Source of the DNA: Mycoplasmatota bacterium
GTDB lineage: Bacteria; Bacillota_I; Bacilli_A; RF39; UBA660
Length of the DNA: 5,402 nt
Assembly (NCBI GenBank): GCA_012512795.1
Contig: JAAZDL010000127.1
Span: forward strand, 1-5,402
Reading direction: 5' to 3'
The position numbers were made by a program, and so were the translations under genes. Positions 1 to 5,402 of the stretch are shown in pieces. The notes below the pieces were generated by a model. The model was not told the DNA's origin and ran no database searches. It was given only the letters and a program-made list of their open reading frames with translations. How positions within the stretch are numbered: position 1 is the first letter of the stretch; the number at the start of each line of letters is the position of its first letter.

Positions 1-927
1 AAGATGTATTTATTATGTGAGAAAGATGAGAATATAAATAATGATTTTTTAAATAAAATTAATTTGTTAATTAAAAATAATAATCTTTATGAATGTATGA
101 TTGAATGTTTATATTATTCAATTGTTGAGAATAAACAACCAAGGTATATTACAAAAGTTAAAGTTGAAATTAATGATAAAGAAATGAAAGATTATTTGAC
201 AATTAAATTATATGAAGGAATAAGTTATATTACTTCGTTAAAAGAACTAGCAAAGAAAGGCAATATGTATGCAAATGCAGAACTAGGTTCATTAGAATTT
301 AGCGGTTTAATAACAGGTAGTGTTGACTATGAAACATGCTATAGTTATTATTATAAAAGTGCTCTTAAAAATCATCCGAAAGGATGCTGGATGATTGCTA
401 ATTTAATATTTACTAAAAGAGTTAACAAAGATTTTGATCTTGCATGGAAATATTTAAATAAAGCAATTGATTTAGGTAGCATAGCAGCTTTAAATACAAT
501 GGGTAATTGTTACTTAAATGGTATAACTCCTAATAACAAAAAAGATTTAAATAAAGCAATTAAATATTACTTAGAAGCAAGTGAATATGGATATGTCTAT
601 GCTTTTAATAATCTTGGTAAAATATATGAAAAAACTAATCCTGATAAAAGCATTAATTATTATAAATTAAGTGCTGATTTAAAAGAAAGTTGGGCTTTAA
701 ATAAAGTCGCAGAATATTATAGAAAAAGCAAAGATTTAAAGACTGCTTTTATTTATTATGAAGAAGCAATTAATTGTCCGCTGAGAGAAAAGAATTATTA
801 TGCTTATTATAATCTTGCTAAATATTATTATTTTGATTCGGATATTAATAAAGCTATAGAGTATTTAACTATTGCAGCAAATAATGGTATTAAAGAAGCA
901 AAAGAACTATTAAAAATATTACTATAG
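1..927 (+). CDS. Sel1/TPR-repeat protein, probably 5'-partial
   Basis: This is an alpha-helical solenoid protein built from Sel1-like (TPR-related) repeats, which usually act as protein-protein interaction scaffolds. Counting from the first Met (base 4), I see about six repeats, at roughly residues 88-123, 125-159, 160-197, 198-229, 229-260 and 265-297. Typical pieces are A-LNTMGNCYLNG, A-FNNLGKIYE and A-YYNLAKYYY, each followed by a helix of the type KAIKYYLEAS or KAIEYLTIAA. Residues 1-87 are also helical but match no repeat clearly. There is no signal peptide and no membrane segment. The reading frame is open to base 1, only three bases precede the first ATG, and no ribosome binding site can be seen, so the true start probably lies upstream. 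Related Bacillota proteins often carry an N-terminal helix-turn-helix, which could be outside the window. The gene ends with TAG, 45 bp before the next gene. Partner and pathway are unknown. The repeat class is confident; the function is not. Confidence 0.85.
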   Translation, partial: KMYLLCEKDENINNDFLNKINLLIKNNNLYECMIECLYYSIVENKQPRYITKVKVEINDKEMKDYLTIKLYEGISYITSLKELAKKGNMYANAELGSLEFSGLITGSVDYETCYSYYYKSALKNHPKGCWMIANLIFTKRVNKDFDLAWKYLNKAIDLGSIAALNTMGNCYLNGITPNNKKDLNKAIKYYLEASEYGYVYAFNNLGKIYEKTNPDKSINYYKLSADLKESWALNKVAEYYRKSKDLKTAFIYYEEAINCPLREKNYYAYYNLAKYYYFDSDINKAIEYLTIAANNGIKEAKELLKILL

Positions 928-947
928 ATTAATAATAAAGTTTAGTT

Positions 948-953
948 TATAAT
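948..953 (+). promoter_or_regulatory. Possible -10 box upstream of the HAM1-like gene
   Basis: A perfect TATAAT lies 19 bp before the ATG at 973. The hexamer 17 bp upstream of it (925-930, TAGATT) is a poor -35 match and overlaps the stop codon of the preceding gene. In sequence this AT-rich a TATAAT can occur by chance, and transcription could also simply continue from the Sel1-repeat gene, since no terminator is visible between the two. Confidence 0.3.
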
Positions 954-961
954 ATAAATTT

Positions 962-967
962 AGGAGG
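962..967 (+). promoter_or_regulatory. Strong Shine-Dalgarno site (AGGAGG)
   Basis: AGGAGG ends 5 nt before the ATG at 973. It is a full match to the anti-Shine-Dalgarno sequence and fixes the start of the HAM1-like gene. It is the strongest ribosome binding site in the window. Confidence 0.85.
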
Positions 968-972
968 GTTTT

Positions 973-1587
973 ATGACTAAAAATGAATTAATTAAATTAA
1001 AAGATGAGATTGTGTTTGTAACAAGCAATAAAGGAAAAGTAGCATCTGCTCAAAAACATTTTTCTTGTATTAAAATAGGGATATTTGAGGCTGATTTAAT
1101 AGAACCAAGAACTGATGATATACGTGAGATAGCTGAATATAAAGTAAGACAAGCTTTTGATATTGTAAATAAGCCTTGTATGGCTCTTGATGCAGGTTTC
1201 TTTATTGAATCGTTAAATGGTTTTCCAAGAGCTTTTGTTAATTTTGCTCTAGATACTTTAGGTATAGAAGGTATTTTAAAACAAATGCAAGATGTAGAAA
1301 ATAGAAAGTGTGCTTTTAAGGAATGCTTAGCGTATTATGATGGAGAAAACTTGTTATATTTTTATGGAAGTAATGAGGGGACTTTATCTAGTAGTATAAG
1401 AGGAAATGATAATGAACAAAAATGGTCTGATTTATGGTATATATTTATTCCTTATGGATACGATAAAACTTTAGCTGAACTTACAAATGAAGAGAGAAAT
1501 AGTAGAATAAGATGTCCACAAAATACAAGCGCTATGGAAGAGTTTGTTGATTATTATAATATGACTAGAAAGTTAATAAAAAAATAA
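973..1587 (+). CDS. HAM1/ITPase-family non-canonical NTP pyrophosphatase, divergent
   Basis: This family hydrolyses inosine, xanthosine and related (deoxy)nucleoside triphosphates to the monophosphate and pyrophosphate, cleaning the cytosolic nucleotide pool. At 204 residues it has the usual family length. Visible family motifs are FVTSNKGK (15-22, phosphate-binding loop), E52 and K57 in EIAEYKVRQAF, LDAGFFIESLNGFP (72-85, matching the ED/DDSG motif; D73 is the likely catalytic Asp), IEGILKQM (98-105), AFKECLAYYDG (114-124), and IPYGYDKTLAELTNEERN (159-176). The LNGFP and EGILK segments look most like archaeal and eukaryotic ITPases. Differences from the family are that the acidic residue before D73 is Leu, the glycine-rich GFGYDP motif is replaced by KWSDLWYIF (150-158), and the SHR motif is degenerate (SRIR, 177-180). 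The last two normally shape the nucleobase pocket, so substrate choice may differ. The start is set by AGGAGG at 962-967, and a hairpin terminator follows the stop. Family membership is confident; the exact substrate is not. Confidence 0.85.
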   Translation: MTKNELIKLKDEIVFVTSNKGKVASAQKHFSCIKIGIFEADLIEPRTDDIREIAEYKVRQAFDIVNKPCMALDAGFFIESLNGFPRAFVNFALDTLGIEGILKQMQDVENRKCAFKECLAYYDGENLLYFYGSNEGTLSSSIRGNDNEQKWSDLWYIFIPYGYDKTLAELTNEERNSRIRCPQNTSAMEEFVDYYNMTRKLIKK

Positions 1588-1596
1588 TATGTATTT

Positions 1597-1621
1597 AAAC
1601 TAATTTACTTAATTAGTTTTT
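1597..1621 (+). terminator. Rho-independent terminator after the HAM1-like gene
   Basis: A perfect 9-bp inverted repeat (1597-1605 with 1611-1619) encloses a 5-nt loop, TACTT. The right arm runs into a T-rich stretch that continues to about 1632. The stem is AT-rich and therefore weak, but its place, 9 nt after the stop codon, fits. It separates the HAM1-like gene from the SPFH operon. Confidence 0.65.
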
Positions 1622-1674
1622 ATTTGTCTTTTCACTTATAATTCACAATTAATACAAATATTTTAATTCTAGTA

Positions 1675-1703
1675 TAGAAAATAGTAATTAACTATGATAA
1701 AAT
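1675..1703 (+). promoter_or_regulatory. Candidate sigma-A promoter for the SPFH/zinc-ribbon operon
   Basis: TAGAAA (1675-1680, 4 of 6 matches to TTGACA) is followed 17 bp later by TAAAAT (1698-1703, 5 of 6 matches to TATAAT). It would start transcription near 1710, leaving a leader of about 67 nt before the ATG at 1777. Alternatives are TATGAT at 1693-1698 or TATAAT at 1637-1642, neither with a good -35 box. I see no match to the ECF sigma-W type sequence (TGAAAC, 16 bp, CGTA) that controls the pspA operon of B. subtilis. Confidence 0.35.
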
Positions 1704-1763
1704 GAAAACAATAGAGTGACAAATAATGATTTCTTGTGTCTCTCTAAAATCCAAATTAAGAAA

Positions 1764-1768
1764 GAAGG
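1764..1768 (+). promoter_or_regulatory. Shine-Dalgarno site that decides the SPFH gene start
   Basis: GAAGG ends 8 nt before the ATG at 1777. An in-frame ATG at 1726 has no comparable site before it and would add 17 basic, non-conserved residues. The protein beginning at 1777 starts with the amphipathic MGFIKAFSGAIGG segment usual for YdjI-like proteins, so 1777 is preferred. Confidence 0.75.
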
Positions 1769-1776
1769 TATATTTT

Positions 1777-2955
1777 ATGGGATTTATTAAGGCATTTTCT
1801 GGAGCAATTGGTGGTTCTTTTGCTGATCAATGGAAAGATTTTTATGTACCACGTCCAGATGTAACTGCTACATCAGCTGTTTTTGAAGCTGTACCACAAG
1901 GAACCAATGCAAATCGTGGTTCTAATACTAAAGGATCTGAAAATATCATTACTAATGGAAGTAAAATAATCGTTCCAGAAGGAACTGCATTAATTACTAT
2001 GCAAGATGGTGCTATTACTGGACTTGTAGCTGAACCTGGAGGGTTTGAGTATAAATCAGATGATCCAAATTCAAAATCTATGTTTGCCGGTGATGGAATT
2101 TTAGCATCAACAGTAAGTCAATCATGGGATCGTTTTAAGTTTGGTGGTCAACCAGGAGCACAACAACAAGCATTTTATATTAACTTGAAAGAAATTCCAA
2201 ATAACAAGTTTGGAACACAATCTGAAATTTATTGGGATGATGCTTACCTAGGTGCTCAAGTAGGTGCAATTACTAGAGGTACTTATACTTTGAAAATAGT
2301 TGATCCAGTTCTTTTTATTAAGAATTTTGTACCAACTACATATTTACAACCAGGAGCTCCATTATTTGATTTTGCTGATATGGATAATGATGCAGGAGCA
2401 CAACTATTTAATGAAGTTGTTGGAAGTTTAGCTGCAGCATTTTCAAATTATACTAATGATCCTAGCAAAGGAAATAGAATTTCTAGAATTCAAGGTGATT
2501 CAATTGGCTTTGCTCAATCTATGTCACAAGCTGTTGAAGAAGCATATCAATGGAAAACTGATCGTGGTTTAGAAATAGTTAAAGTAGCACTTCAAGCTAT
2601 TGAATACGATGAAGATACTAAGACATTGCTTAGTGATGTTAAAAAAGCAGATGCTTTATCTGGTAATCGTGGCAATTCATTTATGCAACAATCTGTTGCT
2701 CGTGGAATGCAAGCTGCTGGAGAAAATCCAAACGGTGGAGCAATGGGTATGGCATTTATGGGAATGGGTGCTAATGCTGCTAGCGGTGTTATGGGAGGAC
2801 TTCAACAACAACCAGTTCAACAACAACAACCAGCTCAAGCACAACCTGCTGGAGAAGATCCTTATGCTAAATTAGTAGAACTTAAAAAATTGTTAGATGC
2901 AGGAGTAATTACTCAAGAAGATTTTGATGCACAAAAAGCAAAAATTTTAGGTTAA
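1777..2955 (+). CDS. SPFH-domain protein with C-terminal SHOCT motif, YdjI-like
   Basis: This is a 392-residue YdjI-type SPFH (stomatin/prohibitin/flotillin/HflK-C) protein, a type often annotated 'virion core protein'. Such proteins bind the inner face of the membrane and assemble into large scaffolds. Order of parts: an amphipathic N-terminal segment (1-22, MGFIKAFSGAIGG then FADQWKDF) with no true transmembrane helix; the SPFH domain at about 56-280, including IIVPEGTALITMQDG, FYINLKEI, GTYTLKIVDPVLFI and a helical part near 205-275; a Gly/Met-rich stretch at 320-341; a Gln/Pro/Ala linker at 343-358; and a SHOCT motif at 361-392 (LVELKKLLDAGVITQEDFDAQKAKIL), a short element common at protein C-termini. 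In B. subtilis, YdjI with YdjG and YdjH links PspA to the membrane. The downstream gene, 4 nt away, is YdjG-like, which supports the same partnership here. No pspA is visible. The start at 1777 rests on the GAAGG site. The gene looks richer in GGA, GGT and GCT codons than its neighbours, suggesting good expression. Family confident; role inferred. Confidence 0.88.
   Translation: MGFIKAFSGAIGGSFADQWKDFYVPRPDVTATSAVFEAVPQGTNANRGSNTKGSENIITNGSKIIVPEGTALITMQDGAITGLVAEPGGFEYKSDDPNSKSMFAGDGILASTVSQSWDRFKFGGQPGAQQQAFYINLKEIPNNKFGTQSEIYWDDAYLGAQVGAITRGTYTLKIVDPVLFIKNFVPTTYLQPGAPLFDFADMDNDAGAQLFNEVVGSLAAAFSNYTNDPSKGNRISRIQGDSIGFAQSMSQAVEEAYQWKTDRGLEIVKVALQAIEYDEDTKTLLSDVKKADALSGNRGNSFMQQSVARGMQAAGENPNGGAMGMAFMGMGANAASGVMGGLQQQPVQQQQPAQAQPAGEDPYAKLVELKKLLDAGVITQEDFDAQKAKILG
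2803..2847 (+). repeat. CAA-rich low-complexity tract encoding a Gln/Pro/Ala linker
   Basis: Runs of CAA codons, broken by CCA, GTT and GCT, encode QQQPVQQQQPAQAQP, residues 343-357 of the SPFH protein. The tract joins the Met/Gly-rich region to the SHOCT motif and is probably a flexible linker. The repeated CAA units could change in number by replication slippage without shifting the frame. Confidence 0.8.
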
Positions 2956-2959
2956 ATCT

Positions 2960-4456
2960 ATGAAAGAGGATAATAATTTAGATAATTTAGATAAAAAAAC
3001 AAAAGAACAGAAAATTGTTCAAACTGATGCTGGATCTAAAGACGGTCAAGATAAATGTCCTAAATGTGGTTCTACTGAAATTACTCTTAATGTTAACAAA
3101 GGTTTACTAAGATGTAATTTTTGTAGACATGAATTCGAACCTGAAAAAGTTGCGGGATTAGAGACTGATATCGAGAATCTTCAAGGAGAAGTAGTTGGTT
3201 CAGGGGCATTAGATGTTACTGCTGATACTAATGATGTATTAACTTTTAAATGTAGTAGTTGTGGAGCAGAGGTAGTAATTGATACTAGTGAAGCTACACA
3301 AGCACGTTGCCACTGGTGTAGAAATACATTGTCTGTTAATCAACAAATTCCTAATGGGGCAGTACCTGATGTTGTATTACCTTTTTCAATAGCTAAAGCT
3401 GATGCTAAAGCAGAAATTGAAAAGTTTGTTGGAAAAAGAAAGTTTTTTGCACATCCTAAATTTAAAGCAGAATTTACTACTGAAAATATCATGGGTGTTT
3501 ATTTACCATATATGGTAGTTGATATTAACTCACATTCGCATTTAACTGGACAAGGTGAAAAGTTATTAAGAAAATATACTAGAGGTAGTGGTAACAATAA
3601 AAAGACTTATTATGATGCTGATTTATATAATGTTGAAAGAGATTTTGATATAGCAATCGAAGGTTTAACAGTTGAATCTAGTGCTGATAAGCTAAATAAT
3701 ACAGCATCTGATAAAACTAATAATGTAATTAATGCTATTATGCCTTTTGATATAGAAAAAAGTGTTAAATGGAATGCAAATTATTTACGTGGGTACACAT
3801 CTGAAAAAAGAGATACTAATATAGAACAGTTACGCCCATTAGTAGATGCTCAAGCAAAAGATATTGCAAGACATAAAGCTAATGAAACTTTAAAAGAATA
3901 TGATAGAGGCGTTGCTTGGTCAAATGAACAACTTGATATTAAAGGACAACAATGGAAAGCAGCATATTTACCTGTATGGTTATATAGTTACCAACAAGTT
4001 AGTAACAATAAAAAAGTTCTTCATTATGTAGCTGTTAATGCTAGAACAAAAGAAACAATGGGAAGTGTTCCTATTCATATGCCAAAATTGATTGGATGTT
4101 CTGCACTCGTTGAATTACTTGGTTTATTCTTTTGGTGGGTAGTGTTTATAGACTGGGAGTATGGATGGTTATTCATGCTTTTAGGAATTGTATATTTCTT
4201 TATTATTTATTCTAAATACCGTAATAAAGGTGCAAGACATAGACATGAAATAGAAACTACATCAAAAATGAATAACATTAAAACTGTTGATAATTTTGTT
4301 CAAAAACGAACAGGCCTTACAAATGCAAAAATAGCTGGAGTTAACAATAAGAAAGTTAGTGGTCAAGAAGCTGGAAACAAAGTAGTAAACTCTCTTATCG
4401 AAAATAATGAATTAGCTAGTTTTGTAAATAAAAAAATCAATAAAGATAAAGAATAA
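2960..4456 (+). CDS. Membrane protein with two TFIIB-type zinc ribbons, YdjG-like
   Basis: The protein has 498 residues. The N-terminus is charged and probably disordered. Two zinc ribbons follow: C33-x2-C36 with C52-x2-C55, and C98-x2-C101 with C117-x2-C120. A large soluble region at about 136-375 appears to contain a repeated fold: LPFSIAKADA...VYLPYMVVD (140-188) resembles MPFDIEKSVK...AYLPVWLYSY (261-344). Two short hydrophobic segments at about 378-397 and 402-417 form a likely membrane hairpin, and a basic tail of about 80 residues follows. Both ends would then be cytosolic. This order fits the zinc-ribbon membrane proteins typified by B. subtilis YdjG, which helps recruit the SPFH protein YdjI and PspA to the membrane. 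The zinc ribbons more likely mediate protein contacts than DNA binding. The ATG lies 4 nt after the stop of the SPFH gene, with only a weak TAGG (2948-2951) as ribosome binding site, so the two genes are probably translationally coupled. Architecture confident; exact function inferred. Confidence 0.85.
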   Translation: MKEDNNLDNLDKKTKEQKIVQTDAGSKDGQDKCPKCGSTEITLNVNKGLLRCNFCRHEFEPEKVAGLETDIENLQGEVVGSGALDVTADTNDVLTFKCSSCGAEVVIDTSEATQARCHWCRNTLSVNQQIPNGAVPDVVLPFSIAKADAKAEIEKFVGKRKFFAHPKFKAEFTTENIMGVYLPYMVVDINSHSHLTGQGEKLLRKYTRGSGNNKKTYYDADLYNVERDFDIAIEGLTVESSADKLNNTASDKTNNVINAIMPFDIEKSVKWNANYLRGYTSEKRDTNIEQLRPLVDAQAKDIARHKANETLKEYDRGVAWSNEQLDIKGQQWKAAYLPVWLYSYQQVSNNKKVLHYVAVNARTKETMGSVPIHMPKLIGCSALVELLGLFFWWVVFIDWEYGWLFMLLGIVYFFIIYSKYRNKGARHRHEIETTSKMNNIKTVDNFVQKRTGLTNAKIAGVNNKKVSGQEAGNKVVNSLIENNELASFVNKKINKDKE

Positions 4457-4469
4457 TTTGTTATAAAAT

Positions 4470-4498
4470 AAAAACTAGGAAGTATATCCTAGTTTTTT
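4470..4498. terminator. Bidirectional Rho-independent terminator between convergent genes
   Basis: An 11-bp perfect inverted repeat (4470-4480 with 4487-4497) encloses a 6-nt loop, AGTATA. On the + strand the stem ends in six T; on the - strand it is followed by TTTTTATTTTAT. It can therefore stop transcription of the zinc-ribbon operon and of the helicase gene. The - strand stop codon (4475-4477) lies inside the stem. Confidence 0.85.
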
Positions 4499-5402
4499 GT
4501 TGTTATTTCTTTTACCTTTTCTATAGTATTGTTTATTATCTCTTTTTTTATAATTTTTATTTTGTTTTTTTACAACTACCGGTGGTTCTCCAGTTAAAGA
4601 GATTTTGTTAATGTCACTTTTCTTTGATAAAGTTTGTATAAGTATGGATACTAGTTTTTCACTACTAAATTCATCAATCAATTCTTTAGCAAACTCGTTT
4701 GTTTTTGTTAGATCTAGATCTTGTATTTTTTTAGTTATTAACTTTGTTATATCATTATTTCTTGCACTATATACTTCGTTTGAATCAGGGATGCTTTTTT
4801 CTTTTATTATTGCATTAGTTTCTTTTTCTATTCTTTTTATATGACTAAGTTCAGTTTCTTTTATAAATGAATATGATATACCATGTTTTTTAGCTCTTCC
4901 TGTTCTTCCAATTCTGTGAACATAAAACTCTACTTCTTGTGGTAAATCAAAGTTATAAACATGTGATATATTACTTATATCTAATCCTCTTGCGGCAACA
5001 TCAGTAGCAACTAATATATTTATTTGTCCTTCTCTAAACTTCTTCATAACATTATTTCTTTGATCTTGTGATAAATCACCATGAATACAAACTGCTTTGT
5101 ATCCACATTTATTTAAAGCATCATTTAATTCATCAACTCTTCTTTTTGTTCTTCCAAATATTATAGCTGACGATGGAGTATCTACATCTAATAGTTTTGT
5201 TAAAGTTGAAAACTTTTGTTTTTCTTTCATTATTATATAGTACTGTTCAATATTAACTGATAATTTTGACTTATCTTTAACACTAATAAATTCATAATCA
5301 TTCATAATTGATTTACTTAATGAAAGAATTTGTTTTGAAATAGTAGCGCTAAATAAAAGTGTTTGTTTATCATCTTTTATTTGACTATTAATAGTAGTAA
5401 TA
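4475..5402 (-). CDS. cshA: CshA-like DEAD-box RNA helicase, N-terminus outside window
   Basis: This is an ATP-dependent RNA helicase of the DEAD-box family; CshA of Bacillota works in RNA turnover with the degradosome, in ribosome assembly and in cold adaptation. The visible 308 residues start before the first internal Met (5305), because the frame stays open to the window edge. Counting from the edge, QTLLFSATIS (13-22) holds motif III (SAT). The second RecA-like domain follows, with AIIFGRTKRRVDEL (79-92), IHGDLSQDQR (106-115), motif V VATDVAARGLDI (131-142) and motif VI HRIGRTGR (162-169). The Q motif, Walker A and DEAD box must lie beyond base 5402. After about 175 comes a helical region, then a basic Lys/Arg/Asn-rich tail (from about 278) typical of RNA-binding tails. 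The wording of FGRTKRRVDEL is characteristic of CshA. The gene is convergent with the zinc-ribbon operon and ends inside the shared terminator. Family certain; the CshA assignment is likely but rests on the C-terminal half only. Confidence 0.92.
   Translation of the reverse strand, partial: ITTINSQIKDDKQTLLFSATISKQILSLSKSIMNDYEFISVKDKSKLSVNIEQYYIIMKEKQKFSTLTKLLDVDTPSSAIIFGRTKRRVDELNDALNKCGYKAVCIHGDLSQDQRNNVMKKFREGQINILVATDVAARGLDISNISHVYNFDLPQEVEFYVHRIGRTGRAKKHGISYSFIKETELSHIKRIEKETNAIIKEKSIPDSNEVYSARNNDITKLITKKIQDLDLTKTNEFAKELIDEFSSEKLVSILIQTLSKKSDINKISLTGEPPVVVKKQNKNYKKRDNKQYYRKGKRNNNKKLGYTS

Noticed and set aside
1703..1730. A sigma-W-like promoter (TGAAAAC) ahead of the SPFH gene
   Set aside because: The -35-like TGAAAAC has no CGTA-type -10 at the right distance, so it is better read as chance in AT-rich DNA.
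1726..1776. Longer N-terminus for the SPFH protein from the ATG at 1726
   Set aside because: There is no Shine-Dalgarno site before it, and the extra 17 residues do not fit the conserved N-terminus; the start at 1777 has GAAGG at good spacing.
2600..2875. A 91-codon + strand open frame inside the SPFH gene
   Set aside because: It lies in another frame of a clearly coding gene, has no ribosome binding site, and its Asn- and Leu-rich translation reflects the CAA-rich tract.
1777..2955. A viral or prophage origin suggested by the common 'virion core protein' label of this SPFH family
   Set aside because: The label is inherited from distant poxvirus annotation. No phage structural, lysis or integrase genes are present, and the partner gene fits a bacterial membrane-stress operon.
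4605..4844. A 79-codon + strand open frame antisense to the helicase gene
   Set aside because: The hydrophobic, Ser/Phe-rich product is what the complement of AT-rich helicase codons gives; there is no ribosome binding site.
5303..5305. Treating the Met at 5305 as the start of the helicase
   Set aside because: The frame continues upstream and encodes QTLLFSATIS, motif III of DEAD-box helicases, so this Met is internal and the gene runs off the window.

Overview
The window is AT-rich and carries four complete or nearly complete genes on the + strand, plus one gene on the - strand that converges on them. The very low G+C, the AGGAGG-type ribosome binding sites and a CshA-type helicase point to a low-GC Bacillota. 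A gut Bacilli lineage near the Erysipelotrichia or Mollicutes (for example the RF39 group) is my guess, and it is inference only. Every tryptophan I checked is TGG and all five stops are TAA or TAG, so the standard bacterial code fits.

Layout: (1) 1-927 encodes a Sel1/TPR-repeat solenoid protein whose 5' end is probably outside the window. (2) 973-1587 encodes a divergent HAM1/ITPase-type nucleoside triphosphate pyrophosphatase with a strong Shine-Dalgarno site, followed by a hairpin terminator. (3) After a 189-nt gap with a weak promoter candidate comes a tight two-gene operon: an SPFH-domain protein with a C-terminal SHOCT motif (YdjI-like, 1777-2955), and 4 nt later a membrane protein with two N-terminal zinc ribbons (YdjG-like, 2960-4456). 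(4) A bidirectional terminator separates this operon from the convergent - strand gene for a CshA-like DEAD-box RNA helicase (4475 to the window edge). The helicase lacks its N-terminal part here because the gene runs off the window.

The most coherent biology is the SPFH plus zinc-ribbon membrane protein pair. In Bacillus subtilis, homologues YdjI and YdjG are encoded beside PspA and help attach the phage-shock protein to the membrane. Here the pair stands as its own operon and no PspA gene is visible in the window. The other genes are housekeeping-like (nucleotide-pool cleaning, RNA unwinding and decay) or of unknown partner specificity (Sel1 repeats). I see no mobile element, CRISPR array, tRNA or rRNA, and no stretch over 300 bases without a gene. 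Nothing here is clearly a new defence or secretion system. The items most worth a second look are the altered nucleobase-pocket motifs of the HAM1-like enzyme and the stand-alone YdjI/YdjG-like module.
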